Shown here one piece after another: positions 25,254 through 33,470 of a stretch of 64,000 bases of DNA; within the stretch, counting starts at the first letter, position 1; each line of letters opens with the position of its first letter. The notes below the pieces were generated by a model, which was given only the letters and a program-made list of their open reading frames with translations, was not told where the DNA came from and made no database searches. The stretch covers positions 27,133-91,132 of the forward strand of contig DASVPW010000013.1 of assembly GCA_036389455.1 (NCBI GenBank), in the 5' to 3' direction. This DNA comes from JAJKJG01 sp036389455 (lineage in GTDB: Bacteria > Pseudomonadota > Alphaproteobacteria > Rhizobiales > Beijerinckiaceae). The position numbers and the translations under genes were made by a program.

Positions 25254-26090
25254 TCAGATCATCTCCAGCGGCGTCCGCCGCTTCGGCGGCGGGTAGGCGG
25301 CGTCGAGGGTCGAAAGGTCGGCCTCGTCCAGCGTGAGATCGAGCGCGGCGCGGTTCTCCCAGACGTGCTCGGCCCGCGAAGCCTTCGGGATCGCGATCAC
25401 GTCGGGGCGGCGCATGACCCAGGCGAGGGCGACCTGGTAGGGCGTCGCGCCGTGCTTCTTCGCGACCTCGGCGAGGGCGCCCGTCGCGCGCAGGCGCCCC
25501 TGCTCGATCGGGCTGTAGGCCATCGTGGGGATGCCCCGCGCCGCTTGCCACGGCATGAGGTCGTGCTCGGGCCCACGGCGGGAGAGATTGTAGAGGATCT
25601 GGTTCGTGGCGCAGGCGCTTCCGCCCGAAACGGCCATGAGCTCCTCCATCTCGCCCGTGTCGAAGTTCGAGACGCCCCAGTGCCGGATCTTCCCCGCCTT
25701 CTTCAGCGCCTCGAAGCCCTCGACGGTCTCGGCGATGGGGATGCTGCCCGGCCAGTGCAGGAGGTAGAGGTCGAGGCGGTCGGTCTTGAGGCGCCGCAGG
25801 CTGCGCCCGCACGCCTCTGCCACGCCCCGGCGGCTCGCGTTGTGAGGGTAGACCTTGCTGACCAGGAAGACCTTGTCGCGCATCCCTGAGATGGCCTCGC
25901 CGACGACCTCCTCGGTGCGGCCCTCGCCGTACATCTCGGCGGTGTCGATCAGCGTCATGCCGAGCTCGATCCCGAGCCGCAGCGCCGCGATCTCCTCGGC
26001 CCGGCGGGAGCGGTCCTCCGCCATCTTCCAGGTGCCCTGGCCGAGCACTGGCACGGCCTCGCCGCCGGGCAGCGTCACGCGACGGTCCAT
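25254..26090 (-). CDS. aldo/keto reductase
   Basis: NADPH-dependent carbonyl reductase of 278 aa with the AKR (beta/alpha)8 barrel. The catalytic tetrad is visible: D49 and Y54 in LIDTAEMYGEG, K79 in LVSKVYPHN and H112 in YLLHWPG. The cofactor-phosphate region appears as VIAIPKASRAEHV near the C-terminus. The ATG at 26090 follows GGAGGCGC; the longer frame upstream is not needed. Substrate unknown. It lies upstream of the nitronate monooxygenase/tartrate dehydratase pair and could be co-transcribed through the intervening palindrome. Confidence 0.93.
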   Translation of the reverse strand: MDRRVTLPGGEAVPVLGQGTWKMAEDRSRRAEEIAALRLGIELGMTLIDTAEMYGEGRTEEVVGEAISGMRDKVFLVSKVYPHNASRRGVAEACGRSLRRLKTDRLDLYLLHWPGSIPIAETVEGFEALKKAGKIRHWGVSNFDTGEMEELMAVSGGSACATNQILYNLSRRGPEHDLMPWQAARGIPTMAYSPIEQGRLRATGALAEVAKKHGATPYQVALAWVMRRPDVIAIPKASRAEHVWENRAALDLTLDEADLSTLDAAYPPPKRRTPLEMI

Positions 26091-26247
26091 CTGCGCCTCC
26101 TTGTCGGGCGCATCCTGCCCGACGGGCCCGCCCGGAAGAAGGCATCCGTCGTTTTTCACGCAAAACTCACGTGAAGGATATCCGAGAATGCGCCACAACC
26201 TATGGCGGCCGCGTGATCCTTCGCGGCCAGAGCTTGGCAGGCGGCCC

Positions 26248-26553
26248 ATGGACGCAAAAATCCTCTCCCGGCGTCTCGACGCCCTCGAAGCCTCGGTCAC
26301 CGAGTACGTGCTGGCGGATCTCGCCCGCTGGCAGGCCGTGCACGCCCGCATCACGGCCTACGAGATCGCCGTCGAGGTGATGTGCAACGTCGCCCAGCGC
26401 CGCGACCCCGCGCTCGTGCGCGACCTCATCGAAGGCCTCCTGTTCGTCGAGACCGAGACCCGGCTCGTGAACTTCCACGACGCCCTCATCGGCGAGATTC
26501 ACGGCATCCGCGAGAAGCTCGAGGAGCAGCTCCAAGACCTCGTATTGGCTTGA
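26248..26553 (+). CDS. small hypothetical protein
   Basis: A 101-aa, largely alpha-helical soluble protein, MDAKILSRRLDALEASVTEY through EIHGIREKLEEQLQDLVLA, with no membrane segment and no recognised domain. Codon use and GC match the neighbours, and the ATG at 26248 has purine-rich sequence 8-15 bases upstream (TTGGCAGGCGG). It is divergent from the aldo/keto reductase. Function unknown. Confidence 0.6.
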   Translation: MDAKILSRRLDALEASVTEYVLADLARWQAVHARITAYEIAVEVMCNVAQRRDPALVRDLIEGLLFVETETRLVNFHDALIGEIHGIREKLEEQLQDLVLA

Positions 26554-26899
26554 GCACTCGGCGTCACTCCTCCGGAGTCGTCCCGGCCGGCCCTCGGGCT
26601 TGACCCGAGGAGAGGAGCCGGGACCCACGCACGTGCCGGAGCTACGGCCCCGGATCGGCCTTCGGCCATCCGGGACGACCGACCCGCGATTGTCGTCGAA
26701 GCGCTCACGCCCCGCTCACGAAGCCGGCACCTTCGAGAGACCCGGCATCACGGTCGGGTGACCTCCCGGGGCCGTGATTGGGCGCGGCCATAGGCTGGAG
26801 GCATCATCTCGATAGCTCCCTGAGGCTTTCGCGGCGGCCGGGCCGGCGCGTACCTCTGTGCCGCCGCGCCCGGCGCTCGGCGCTCCGCATGAGGTCTCC
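26554..26899. other. 346-bp intergenic region
   Basis: The first half holds a type-A palindrome (26576-26681). The rest has no convincing gene and presumably carries the promoter of the YHS-domain gene; GAGGTCTCC before 26900 is its ribosome-binding site. Confidence 0.7.
26576..26681. repeat. type-A palindromic repeat, copy 3
   Basis: Starts GTCGTCCCGGCCGGCCCTCG, includes GGAGCCGGGACCCACGCACG and ends CATCCGGGACGAC. It has the same outer arms as the copies at 9066 and 9491 but a rearranged interior. Confidence 0.75.
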
Positions 26900-27385
26900 A
26901 TGTTCACCTTGCGCAGAACCATCGTGACCGCGGCCGCGACCTTGGGCCTTGCCGCCCTCGCCTTCGGGCCGGCCGTCGTCGAGGCGGCGGCCCAGAGCCC
27001 GGTGAACGTGCTCGCCGGCGGACGCGTCGCGATCCACGGCTACGACCCGGTCGCCTACTTCGCCGACGGAGGGCCGAGGAAGGGCCGCCCGGACCTCGCC
27101 GTCGAGCGCGGCGGCGCCCGCTGGCTGTTTGCGAGCGAGGCCAACAGGGCCCGCTTCACGGCCGACCCGGAGCGCTACCTCCCGGCCTACGGCGGCTACT
27201 GCGCCTACGGCGTCGCCCAAGGCTATCTCGTCAAGATCGACCCGGAGGCCTGGGCCATCGTCAACGGCCGGCTCTACCTTAATTACGACCTCTCGATCCG
27301 CGAAACCTGGCGCAAGGATGTGCCGGGCTACGTGCGACAAGCCGACGGCAACTGGCCGCGGCTCGTCGGACAATCCCGACCCTGA
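26900..27385 (+). CDS. YHS domain-containing exported protein
   Basis: Protein of 161 aa with an N-terminal signal peptide (MFTLRRTIVTAAATLGLAAL, cleaved near AAA-QS) and a YHS-type domain: VAIHGYDPVAYFADG, WLFASEANRARFTADPERYL and AYGGYCAYGVAQGY. Family members are periplasmic and often encoded near metal- or stress-related genes; biochemical function is not established, though the Cys/His-rich domain may bind metal. The ATG at 26900 gives a proper signal peptide. A membrane protein and OpgC follow on the same strand. Confidence 0.85.
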   Translation: MFTLRRTIVTAAATLGLAALAFGPAVVEAAAQSPVNVLAGGRVAIHGYDPVAYFADGGPRKGRPDLAVERGGARWLFASEANRARFTADPERYLPAYGGYCAYGVAQGYLVKIDPEAWAIVNGRLYLNYDLSIRETWRKDVPGYVRQADGNWPRLVGQSRP

Positions 27386-27409
27386 ACCTTGCCTTACCGG
27401 AGGACCGTC

Positions 27410-27919
27410 ATGACCACGCTCGCCGTCCCGTCCGCCTCGATGCCGAGGCCGCTTTTTCCGCCGTTGACGAAGGACACGTTCGTCACGTCGCTCATCGCCG
27501 GCGTCGCCGCGGACGTCACCTGGGAGTTCTGGGCCCGGGTGGTCACACCGCTGATCCCCGGCGTCGGCGGGCCGCTCGAGCCGGCCGCGCTCGTGCAGTC
27601 GGTGTTCGGCCTCGAGAGCCGGCTCGTCGGCGAGATCATCCATCTCGTCGTCGGATTCGTGTTCTATCCGCTCGGCTACCTCTTCGTCGCGCGCCCGCTC
27701 CAGCGCGCGGTCCTTCCGGGGCTGCCGTGGTGGCTCACCGCGGCGGGGTTCGGCGTCGGCCTGTGGATCTTCGCCCTCTACGTGATGGCGCACCTCGTCG
27801 CCGGGCTGCCCGCCTTCCTCGACTTCATCCCGCTCGCCTGGGCCTCCTTCGGCGGCCACGTGGTGTTCGGGCTCATCGTCGGCGCCGTCGTGAAATGGCG
27901 CGAGGAGCGGACGGCCTGA
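27410..27919 (+). CDS. conserved membrane protein, function unknown
   Basis: Integral membrane protein of 169 aa with about four hydrophobic spans (for example LIAGVAADVTWEFWARVVTP, EIIHLVVGFVFYPLGYLFVA, the WWLTAAGFGVGLWIFALYVM segment and FGGHVVFGLIVGAVV). The ATG at 27410 is well supported by CCGGAGGACC. I do not recognise a characterised family. It lies 24 bp after the YHS gene and 32 bp before opgC, so it may belong to one transcription unit with them. Confidence 0.75.
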   Translation: MTTLAVPSASMPRPLFPPLTKDTFVTSLIAGVAADVTWEFWARVVTPLIPGVGGPLEPAALVQSVFGLESRLVGEIIHLVVGFVFYPLGYLFVARPLQRAVLPGLPWWLTAAGFGVGLWIFALYVMAHLVAGLPAFLDFIPLAWASFGGHVVFGLIVGAVVKWREERTA

Positions 27920-27951
27920 AGCGCAATCCGCCCGAGCGCCCCGGGACCGCC

Positions 27952-29163
27952 ATGTCGAGCCCGAACGCCGAAGCGAAGCGCCCGCGCGACCCGCGCCTCG
28001 ACGTGTTCCGCGGCGCCGGCATGATCATCATCCTCATCGCCCACATCCCGGGCAACGCCTGGGCCGACTGGATCCCGGCCCGCTTCGGCTTCTCGGACGC
28101 GACCGAAATCTTCGTGTTCTGCTCCGGCTGCGCCTCGGCGCTCGCCTTCGGGCGGGTGTTCGAGATCGCCGGCTGGGCGCGCGGGACGGCTCGCATCCTC
28201 TACCGGGTCTGGCAGGTCTATTGGGCCCATATCGGCGTGTTCGCGGCGGTCGTCGCCGCGCTGGCGCTGGCCGACGCGAAGCTCGGCGGGCAGTACCTGC
28301 GCCACGACCTCAACCTGTGGCCCTTCCTCGACGACCCTGCCCGGATGCTACTCGGGCTCGTGACCCTCACCTACGTGCCGAACTATTTCGACATCCTGCC
28401 CATGTATCTCGTCATCCTGGCCCTGATCCCGGCTATCATGGCGGCGAAAAGCGTCGGGCGCGGCACCGTCGCGGCGGTCAGCGTGACGCTCTACGTCCTC
28501 GCCTTCGCCCGTCTCCTCGACCTGCCGGCCGAGCCGTGGTCCGACCGGGTGTGGTTCTTCAACCCGTTTTCGTGGCAGCTCCTTTTCTTCCTCGGCTTCG
28601 CCTTCGGGCGCGGCTGGCTCATTCCGCCGGGCTACGACCGCCGGCTGGCGCTCCTGAGCCTCGCCGTGATCGCTGCCGCGCTGCCGTTCTCGTGCCAGTA
28701 CGGCTGGTCCTGCTTCGCCGGGTGGGGGGCCATGCCCTGGCTCGGCGAGGCGCACCAGGCGCTTTCGCCCCTCATCGACAAGACCCATCTCGCCCCCATG
28801 CGGGTGGCGCACTTTCTCGGCCTCGCGTATCTGGCCTATACCCTCGCAGGCGAGGGCGGACGGCGGCTCAAGGGCAGCCTCGTCCCGGCGGTCCGGCTCG
28901 TCGGCCGACAGACGCTTGCCGTCTTCCTCGCCGGGCTGGTCCTGGCGCAGGTGCTCGGGGTGGTTCTGGACGTGATCGGCCGAAGCTTCTTCACCGCCGC
29001 GCTCGTGAACCTTGGCGGTTGCCTCGTCCTCTTCGCCGTCGCGGCGGCGTGCGAGTGGTTCAAGAGCTCGCCCTGGCTCCATGCCCGCGCCCAGGCGTCC
29101 GCACGGCACACGGCGCCGGCCGTGATGGCGGAGCCCACCCAAACCGTCCCGCAGCATCCATGA
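27952..29163 (+). CDS. opgC: OpgC-family membrane protein (osmoregulated glucan succinylation)
   Basis: Polytopic membrane protein of 403 aa with roughly ten hydrophobic spans. The OpgC pattern is clear: RDPRLDVFRGAGMIIILIAH at the N-terminus with a conserved Arg-Gly and His, FGFSDATEIFVFCSGCASAL, and YFDILPMYLVILALIPAIMA. In Rhodobacter and relatives OpgC transfers succinyl groups to periplasmic glucans, acting like an acyltransferase. The stop overlaps the start of the esterase gene (ATGA). No opgG/opgH genes are in the window. Confidence 0.88.
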   Translation: MSSPNAEAKRPRDPRLDVFRGAGMIIILIAHIPGNAWADWIPARFGFSDATEIFVFCSGCASALAFGRVFEIAGWARGTARILYRVWQVYWAHIGVFAAVVAALALADAKLGGQYLRHDLNLWPFLDDPARMLLGLVTLTYVPNYFDILPMYLVILALIPAIMAAKSVGRGTVAAVSVTLYVLAFARLLDLPAEPWSDRVWFFNPFSWQLLFFLGFAFGRGWLIPPGYDRRLALLSLAVIAAALPFSCQYGWSCFAGWGAMPWLGEAHQALSPLIDKTHLAPMRVAHFLGLAYLAYTLAGEGGRRLKGSLVPAVRLVGRQTLAVFLAGLVLAQVLGVVLDVIGRSFFTAALVNLGGCLVLFAVAAACEWFKSSPWLHARAQASARHTAPAVMAEPTQTVPQHP

Positions 29164-30035
29164 GGCTTCTTGGGGCCGGCCTCTGCGCGGTCGCCGCGCT
29201 CGCCGCGTGGACGGCGCAGGCCGAGGTCGTGCTCGGCCTGAAGGCCGAAAGCCCGGCGCTCGGCCACGACATTCCCTATGCGCTCTACCGGCCGTCCCCG
29301 GTCCCACCGGCCGGCGCGCGCTGGCCCGTGCTCTATCTCCTGCACGGGCTCGGCGACAGCGAGCGGACCTGGATCGACCTCGGGCGTGCGGCCGAGACTT
29401 TCGACCGGCTGATCGCGGCGGGCCGCCTCAAGCCGCTCCTCGTCGTCATGCCGATGGCCCGGGACAGCTGGTACGTCGACAACCCGGACCCGAGCGGGCA
29501 CGGGCTCGTGGAGCAGGCGCTGACCCGCGACCTCGTCGGCCACGTCGACCGCGCCTACCCGACCGCCGCCTGCCGGGCAGGACGCGCGCTCGGCGGCCTT
29601 TCGATGGGCGGCTACGGCGCGCTCCTCTACGCCATGGACAACCCGCGCCGCTACGGCTCGGCCTTCAGCCTCTCGGGCAGCATTTTTCAACCGATGCCGG
29701 AGGACGAGGCGGCGCGCGCGCGGCGCCCGACCCACATGTTCCGCGGCGCCTACGGCGACCCCTTCGACCCGCGCCGCTTCAACGCCTCGAACCTCTTCCC
29801 GCGCCTGCCCGCCTACATCGCCGACCCGGAGCGGCCGGCGTTATACCTCGCCGTCGGCGCGGACGACTTCCCGCGCCTGAAGGAGGGCAACCTCGCCTTT
29901 CACCGCGCGCTTTCCGAGGCCGGGATCGAAACGCCCTTCCGCATCGATCCGGGCGGACATACCTGGGACCTGTGGACGGCCCAGCTCGGCCCCGCCCTCG
30001 AATGGCTCGACCGGCGCCTATCGCCGTCCTGCTGA
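29160..30035 (+). CDS. exported esterase-D-like alpha/beta hydrolase
   Basis: Secreted alpha/beta hydrolase, 291 aa: signal peptide MRLLGAGLCAVAALAAWTAQ (cleaved after AQA), then a putative-esterase fold. The nucleophile motif GGLSMGGYG (GxSxG) is at about residues 143-151, an oxyanion motif LLHGLGDSERTW lies near 62-73, and the likely acid and base are in YLAVGADDF and DPGGHTWDLW. Translational coupling to opgC suggests a role in modifying periplasmic glucan substituents, for instance removing or transferring acyl groups. That is inference; the substrate is unknown. Confidence 0.87.
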   Translation: MRLLGAGLCAVAALAAWTAQAEVVLGLKAESPALGHDIPYALYRPSPVPPAGARWPVLYLLHGLGDSERTWIDLGRAAETFDRLIAAGRLKPLLVVMPMARDSWYVDNPDPSGHGLVEQALTRDLVGHVDRAYPTAACRAGRALGGLSMGGYGALLYAMDNPRRYGSAFSLSGSIFQPMPEDEAARARRPTHMFRGAYGDPFDPRRFNASNLFPRLPAYIADPERPALYLAVGADDFPRLKEGNLAFHRALSEAGIETPFRIDPGGHTWDLWTAQLGPALEWLDRRLSPSC

Positions 30036-30061
30036 ACAGCCGCGTCTCACCGGAGAGCCCG

Positions 30062-30763
30062 ATGATCGACCTCCACTACTGGACGACCCCGAACGGCCAC
30101 AAGGTCACGATGTTCCTCGAGGAGACCGGCCTGCCGTACCGGATCGTGCCAGTCCGGATCGGCGAGGGCGAGCAGTTCAAACCCGAGTTCCTCAAGATTT
30201 CCCCGAACAATCGCATCCCGGCTATGGTTGACCACGCACCGGAGGGCGGAGGAGAGCCCATCTCGCTGTTCGAATCGGGCGCGATGCTGCTCTACCTCGC
30301 CGACAAGACCGGCCGCTTCATCCCGCGGGATCCCCGCGGACGCGCCGAGGTGCTGCAATGGCTGTTCTGGCAGATGGGCGGCCTCGGCCCCATGGCGGGG
30401 CAGAACCACCACTTCACGCAATACGCGCCCGAGAAGATCCCTTACGCCATCGACCGCTACGTCAAGGAGACGAACCGGCTCTACGGCGTGCTGAACAAGC
30501 GCCTCGCGGACCGCGAGTTCGTGGCGGGCGCCTACTCGATCGCCGACATGGCGTCCTACCCTTGGGTCGTGCCGCACGAGCGCCAAGGCCAGAACCTCGA
30601 CGACTTTCCGCACCTCAAGCGCTGGTTCGAGGCGATCCGGGCCCGCCCGGCGACGGTGCGGGCCTACGAGAAGGCCAAGGAGATCAACCCGACCCTCGGC
30701 GCGCCCATGTCGGAGGCGGCCAAGAAGGTCCTCTTCGGCCAGACCGCCGCCGTCGTGCGGTGA
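30062..30763 (+). CDS. glutathione S-transferase (YfcG/nu-class-like)
   Basis: Cytosolic GST, 233 aa. The thioredoxin-fold domain starts MIDLHYWTTPNGHKVTMFLE, with Thr/Asn near the GSH thiol in place of Tyr/Ser as in YfcG; the cis-Pro motif NNRIPAMVD and ESGAMLLYLADKTGRF follow. The helical domain contains AGAYSIADMASYPWVV, the N-capping box motif. YfcG-like enzymes show disulfide-bond reductase activity. The gene starts 26 bp after the esterase. Confidence 0.92.
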   Translation: MIDLHYWTTPNGHKVTMFLEETGLPYRIVPVRIGEGEQFKPEFLKISPNNRIPAMVDHAPEGGGEPISLFESGAMLLYLADKTGRFIPRDPRGRAEVLQWLFWQMGGLGPMAGQNHHFTQYAPEKIPYAIDRYVKETNRLYGVLNKRLADREFVAGAYSIADMASYPWVVPHERQGQNLDDFPHLKRWFEAIRARPATVRAYEKAKEINPTLGAPMSEAAKKVLFGQTAAVVR

Positions 30764-30835
30764 TGAGCGATCGGGATCATCGCTGACCTGGCGTATCAGT
30801 CCTGCAAAGCACTCGCCCGATCAAAGGAATACGAC

Positions 30836-31285
30836 ATGAGCCGACTGGTCTACGTGCTGAACGGGCCGAACCTCAACCTGCTCGGGAAGCGCCAGCCGCA
30901 CGTCTACGGCCACGAGACGCTTGCCGACGTCGAGGCGGAGTGCCGCAAGGTCGCGCGGGAGCTGTCGCTCGAGCTCCGCTTCCACCAGAGCAACCGCGAG
31001 TACGAGATCGTCGATTGGATCCACGAGGCACGCGAGACGGCAGGCGGCATCGCCATCAACCCGGCGGCCTTCACCCATACCTCGGTTGCGATCCTCGACG
31101 CGCTCAACGCCTTCGACGCGCCGGTGATCGAGATCCACATCTCGAACGTGCACAAGCGCGAAGCCTTCCGGCACCACTCGTTCGTCTCGAGCCGCGCCGA
31201 CGGCGTGATCGCCGGCTTCGGCACGCAGGGCTACACCCTCGCGCTGCGCCGGCTGGCAAAGCTCATCGACGAAAAGGCGGCTTGA
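30836..31285 (+). CDS. aroQ: type II 3-dehydroquinate dehydratase
   Basis: Dodecameric type II dehydroquinase, 149 aa, converting 3-dehydroquinate to 3-dehydroshikimate. Key motifs are LNGPNLNLLGKRQPHVYGHE with the catalytic Tyr at residue 24, HQSNREYEIVDWIHEA, INPAAFTHTSVAILDAL and EIHISNVHKREAFRHHSFVS containing the active-site His. In many alphaproteobacteria the biosynthetic aroQ precedes accB/accC; here it is followed one base later by a Gfo/Idh/MocA oxidoreductase gene, which hints at a catabolic (quinate/shikimate) copy. Confidence 0.95.
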   Translation: MSRLVYVLNGPNLNLLGKRQPHVYGHETLADVEAECRKVARELSLELRFHQSNREYEIVDWIHEARETAGGIAINPAAFTHTSVAILDALNAFDAPVIEIHISNVHKREAFRHHSFVSSRADGVIAGFGTQGYTLALRRLAKLIDEKAA

Positions 31286-31286
31286 C

Positions 31287-32336
31287 TTGCCGCCGATAAG
31301 GAACGGGCCGGTCAGGCTGGCCGTCCTCGGCGCCGGCCTCATCGGCAAGCGTCACATCGAGCATGTGCTCTCGGAGCCCGAGGCGGAGCTCGCCGCCATC
31401 GTCGACCCCTCGCCGGCGGCGAAAGTCCTGGCCGAGGAGAAAGGCGTCGATTGGCATCCGGACTTCGCAGCGATGATCCGGAACGGGAAGCCGGAAGGCG
31501 CCATCGTGGCGACGCCCAACCAGATGCACGTCGAGAACGGGCTCGCGTGCGTCGCGGCCGGCGTTCCGGTCCTCGTCGAGAAGCCGATCGCGGACGACGT
31601 CGCCGGGGCGATGAGGCTCGTCGCGGCGGCGGAGCAGGCCGGCGTTCCCCTGCTCGTCGGCCACCACAGGCGACACAACCCGCTGATCCGGGAGGCCAAG
31701 GGGGCGATCGACGCGGGGCGGCTGGGCCGGCTCGTCTCCGTCCATGGGACCTGCTGGTTCCACAAGCCGGACGACTACTTCGACATCCCCTGGCGACGCG
31801 AGCAGGGCGCAGGACCGGTCTTCCTGAACCTGATCCACGACGTCGACCTCCTGCGCTACCTCTGCGGCGACGTCGTGTCGGTCCAGGCGCTCGAGTCCAA
31901 CGCCCTGCGCGGCAACCCAGTCGAGGAGACGGCCGTGATCCTGCTGAGGTTCGCGAGCGGCGTGCTCGGCACCGTCAACGTGTCGGACGCCGTCGTGGCG
32001 CCCTGGAGCTGGGAGTTCACCAGCGGCGAGAACCCCGCCTACACGCACACGCCGGAGACCTGCTACATGATCGGCGGCACCCGCGGCTCGCTGGCCGTCC
32101 CCTATCTCGACCTGTGGCACCATCCGACGAAGCCGAGCTGGTGGGAGCCGCTCGTCCGCGAGCGCCTGCCCGTGACGGCCCAGGACCCGCTCGCTCTGCA
32201 GGTCCGCAACCTCTGCGGCGTGATCCGCGGCCGGGAGACGCCGGTCGTCTCCGGTCGGGAGGGCCTTGAGACCCTGAAGGTGATCGCCGCCATCAAGGAG
32301 GCCGCGGCAACCGGGCAGGCGGTGAGCACGGCATGA
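31287..32336 (+). CDS. Gfo/Idh/MocA-family oxidoreductase
   Basis: NAD(P)-dependent sugar/cyclitol-type dehydrogenase of 349 aa. The N-terminal Rossmann fold shows LAVLGAGLIGKRHIEHVLSE (GxGxxG), the EKP motif VLVEKPIADD with the conserved Lys, and a GNPVEETAVILLRF region in the C-terminal beta-sheet domain. The start is a TTG one base after the aroQ stop (TGACTTG); no ATG or GTG precedes the Rossmann motif, so the TTG is well supported and coupling to aroQ likely. Substrate unknown; a quinate/shikimate-like cyclitol is one possibility given the partner. Confidence 0.9.
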   Translation: MPPIRNGPVRLAVLGAGLIGKRHIEHVLSEPEAELAAIVDPSPAAKVLAEEKGVDWHPDFAAMIRNGKPEGAIVATPNQMHVENGLACVAAGVPVLVEKPIADDVAGAMRLVAAAEQAGVPLLVGHHRRHNPLIREAKGAIDAGRLGRLVSVHGTCWFHKPDDYFDIPWRREQGAGPVFLNLIHDVDLLRYLCGDVVSVQALESNALRGNPVEETAVILLRFASGVLGTVNVSDAVVAPWSWEFTSGENPAYTHTPETCYMIGGTRGSLAVPYLDLWHHPTKPSWWEPLVRERLPVTAQDPLALQVRNLCGVIRGRETPVVSGREGLETLKVIAAIKEAAATGQAVSTA

Positions 32337-32571
32337 CGCATCGCGGCCGGCGGGCATCGAACCGACCCGGCCCGCATGCCGGCGCATTTCGCGGAACTGG
32401 TTTCGGAGGCAGGCGCCCGGCCGTCGCCAATGCTGGACAATAGCTTCCGGTCGTCGGATATCATCCGAGCCCCTCGCGAAGGGGAGCCTATCGATCCCGA
32501 GTCCGAATGACGATTGGACACGCTCCGGAATCCCGCTCACTGTTGCGGCCCGGACGACATCGGAGGCCGCC

Positions 32572-33387
32572 ATGGCAACGTCGTTGAGAAGGGTCGAACG
32601 CGCGGCCGACCTCGCCACACCCGAGGGAGCGCGGCTCGCGATCCGGCGCGGCGAGGTCTTGGGCTCGACCGCGGGGCTCGCGCCGGGCTACGTCCAGGGC
32701 AACCTCGCCATCCTGCCCAAGGCGCTCGCGGCGGACTTCCACCGCTTCTGCCACCTGAACCCGAAGCCCTGTCCCCTGCTCGCCGCCTCGGAACCCGGCG
32801 ACTGGCGCATCCCGTCGCTTAGCCCCGACATGGACCTGCGCACCGACGTGCCGCGCTACCGGGTGTGGCGCGACGGCGCGCTCGTCGACGAGCCGGCGGA
32901 CATCCGCTCCTACTGGCGCGACGATCTCGTCGCCTTCGTGCTCGGCTGCTCGCTGTCCTTCGAGGCGGCGCTGATCGAGGATGGCATCCCAATCCGCCAC
33001 ATCGAGCGCGGCTGCGCCGTCTCGATGTACCGGACCAACATCGCGACCCATCCGGCCGGGCCGTTCCACGGCCCCATGGTGGTCTCGATGCGTCCCATGA
33101 AGCCGGCCCAGGCCATCCGGGCGATCCAGATCACGACCCGCTTCCCGGCCGTGCACGGGGCGCCGGTCCACATCGGCCGCCCCGACCTCATCGGCATCGC
33201 CGACCTCGGCAAGCCCGACTACGGCGACCCGGTCCCGATCGGCGCCGACGAGATCCCGGTGTTCTGGGCCTGCGGCGTGACCCCGCAGTCGGTGATCGCG
33301 ACGGTGAGGCCCGAGTTCTGCATCACGCACTATCCGGGCAGCATGATCATCACCGACCGCCGGAACACCGAGTTCGCCGTCCTTTGA
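32572..33387 (+). CDS. UPF0317 (DUF1445) putative hydro-lyase
   Basis: Protein of 271 aa clearly of the UPF0317/DUF1445 family: LAPGYVQGNLAILPKALAAD, RVWRDGALVDEPADIRSYW, FVLGCSLSFEAALIEDGIP and HYPGSMIITDRRNTEFAV are hallmark stretches. Members are annotated as putative hydro-lyases; the human relative containing this domain is reported as a D-glutamate cyclase, so amino acid or lactam chemistry is plausible. The start at 32572 follows CGGAGGCC. It is 83 bp upstream of a complete HAAT importer operon on the same strand, suggesting it acts on the imported solute. Confidence 0.9.
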   Translation: MATSLRRVERAADLATPEGARLAIRRGEVLGSTAGLAPGYVQGNLAILPKALAADFHRFCHLNPKPCPLLAASEPGDWRIPSLSPDMDLRTDVPRYRVWRDGALVDEPADIRSYWRDDLVAFVLGCSLSFEAALIEDGIPIRHIERGCAVSMYRTNIATHPAGPFHGPMVVSMRPMKPAQAIRAIQITTRFPAVHGAPVHIGRPDLIGIADLGKPDYGDPVPIGADEIPVFWACGVTPQSVIATVRPEFCITHYPGSMIITDRRNTEFAVL

Positions 33388-33470
33388 GGCTTGGCAGCGG
33401 CGGGCGGGGCTGATCAACTGACGGCCAGGGCGCGCATGCGCCGGCGAGCAAAGCCACAGGGAGAGCTTCC

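Noticed and set aside
26140..26175. Second parS-like site (TTTTTCACGCAAAACTCACG)
   Set aside because: It lacks the palindromic TGTTTCAC-GTGAAACA arrangement.
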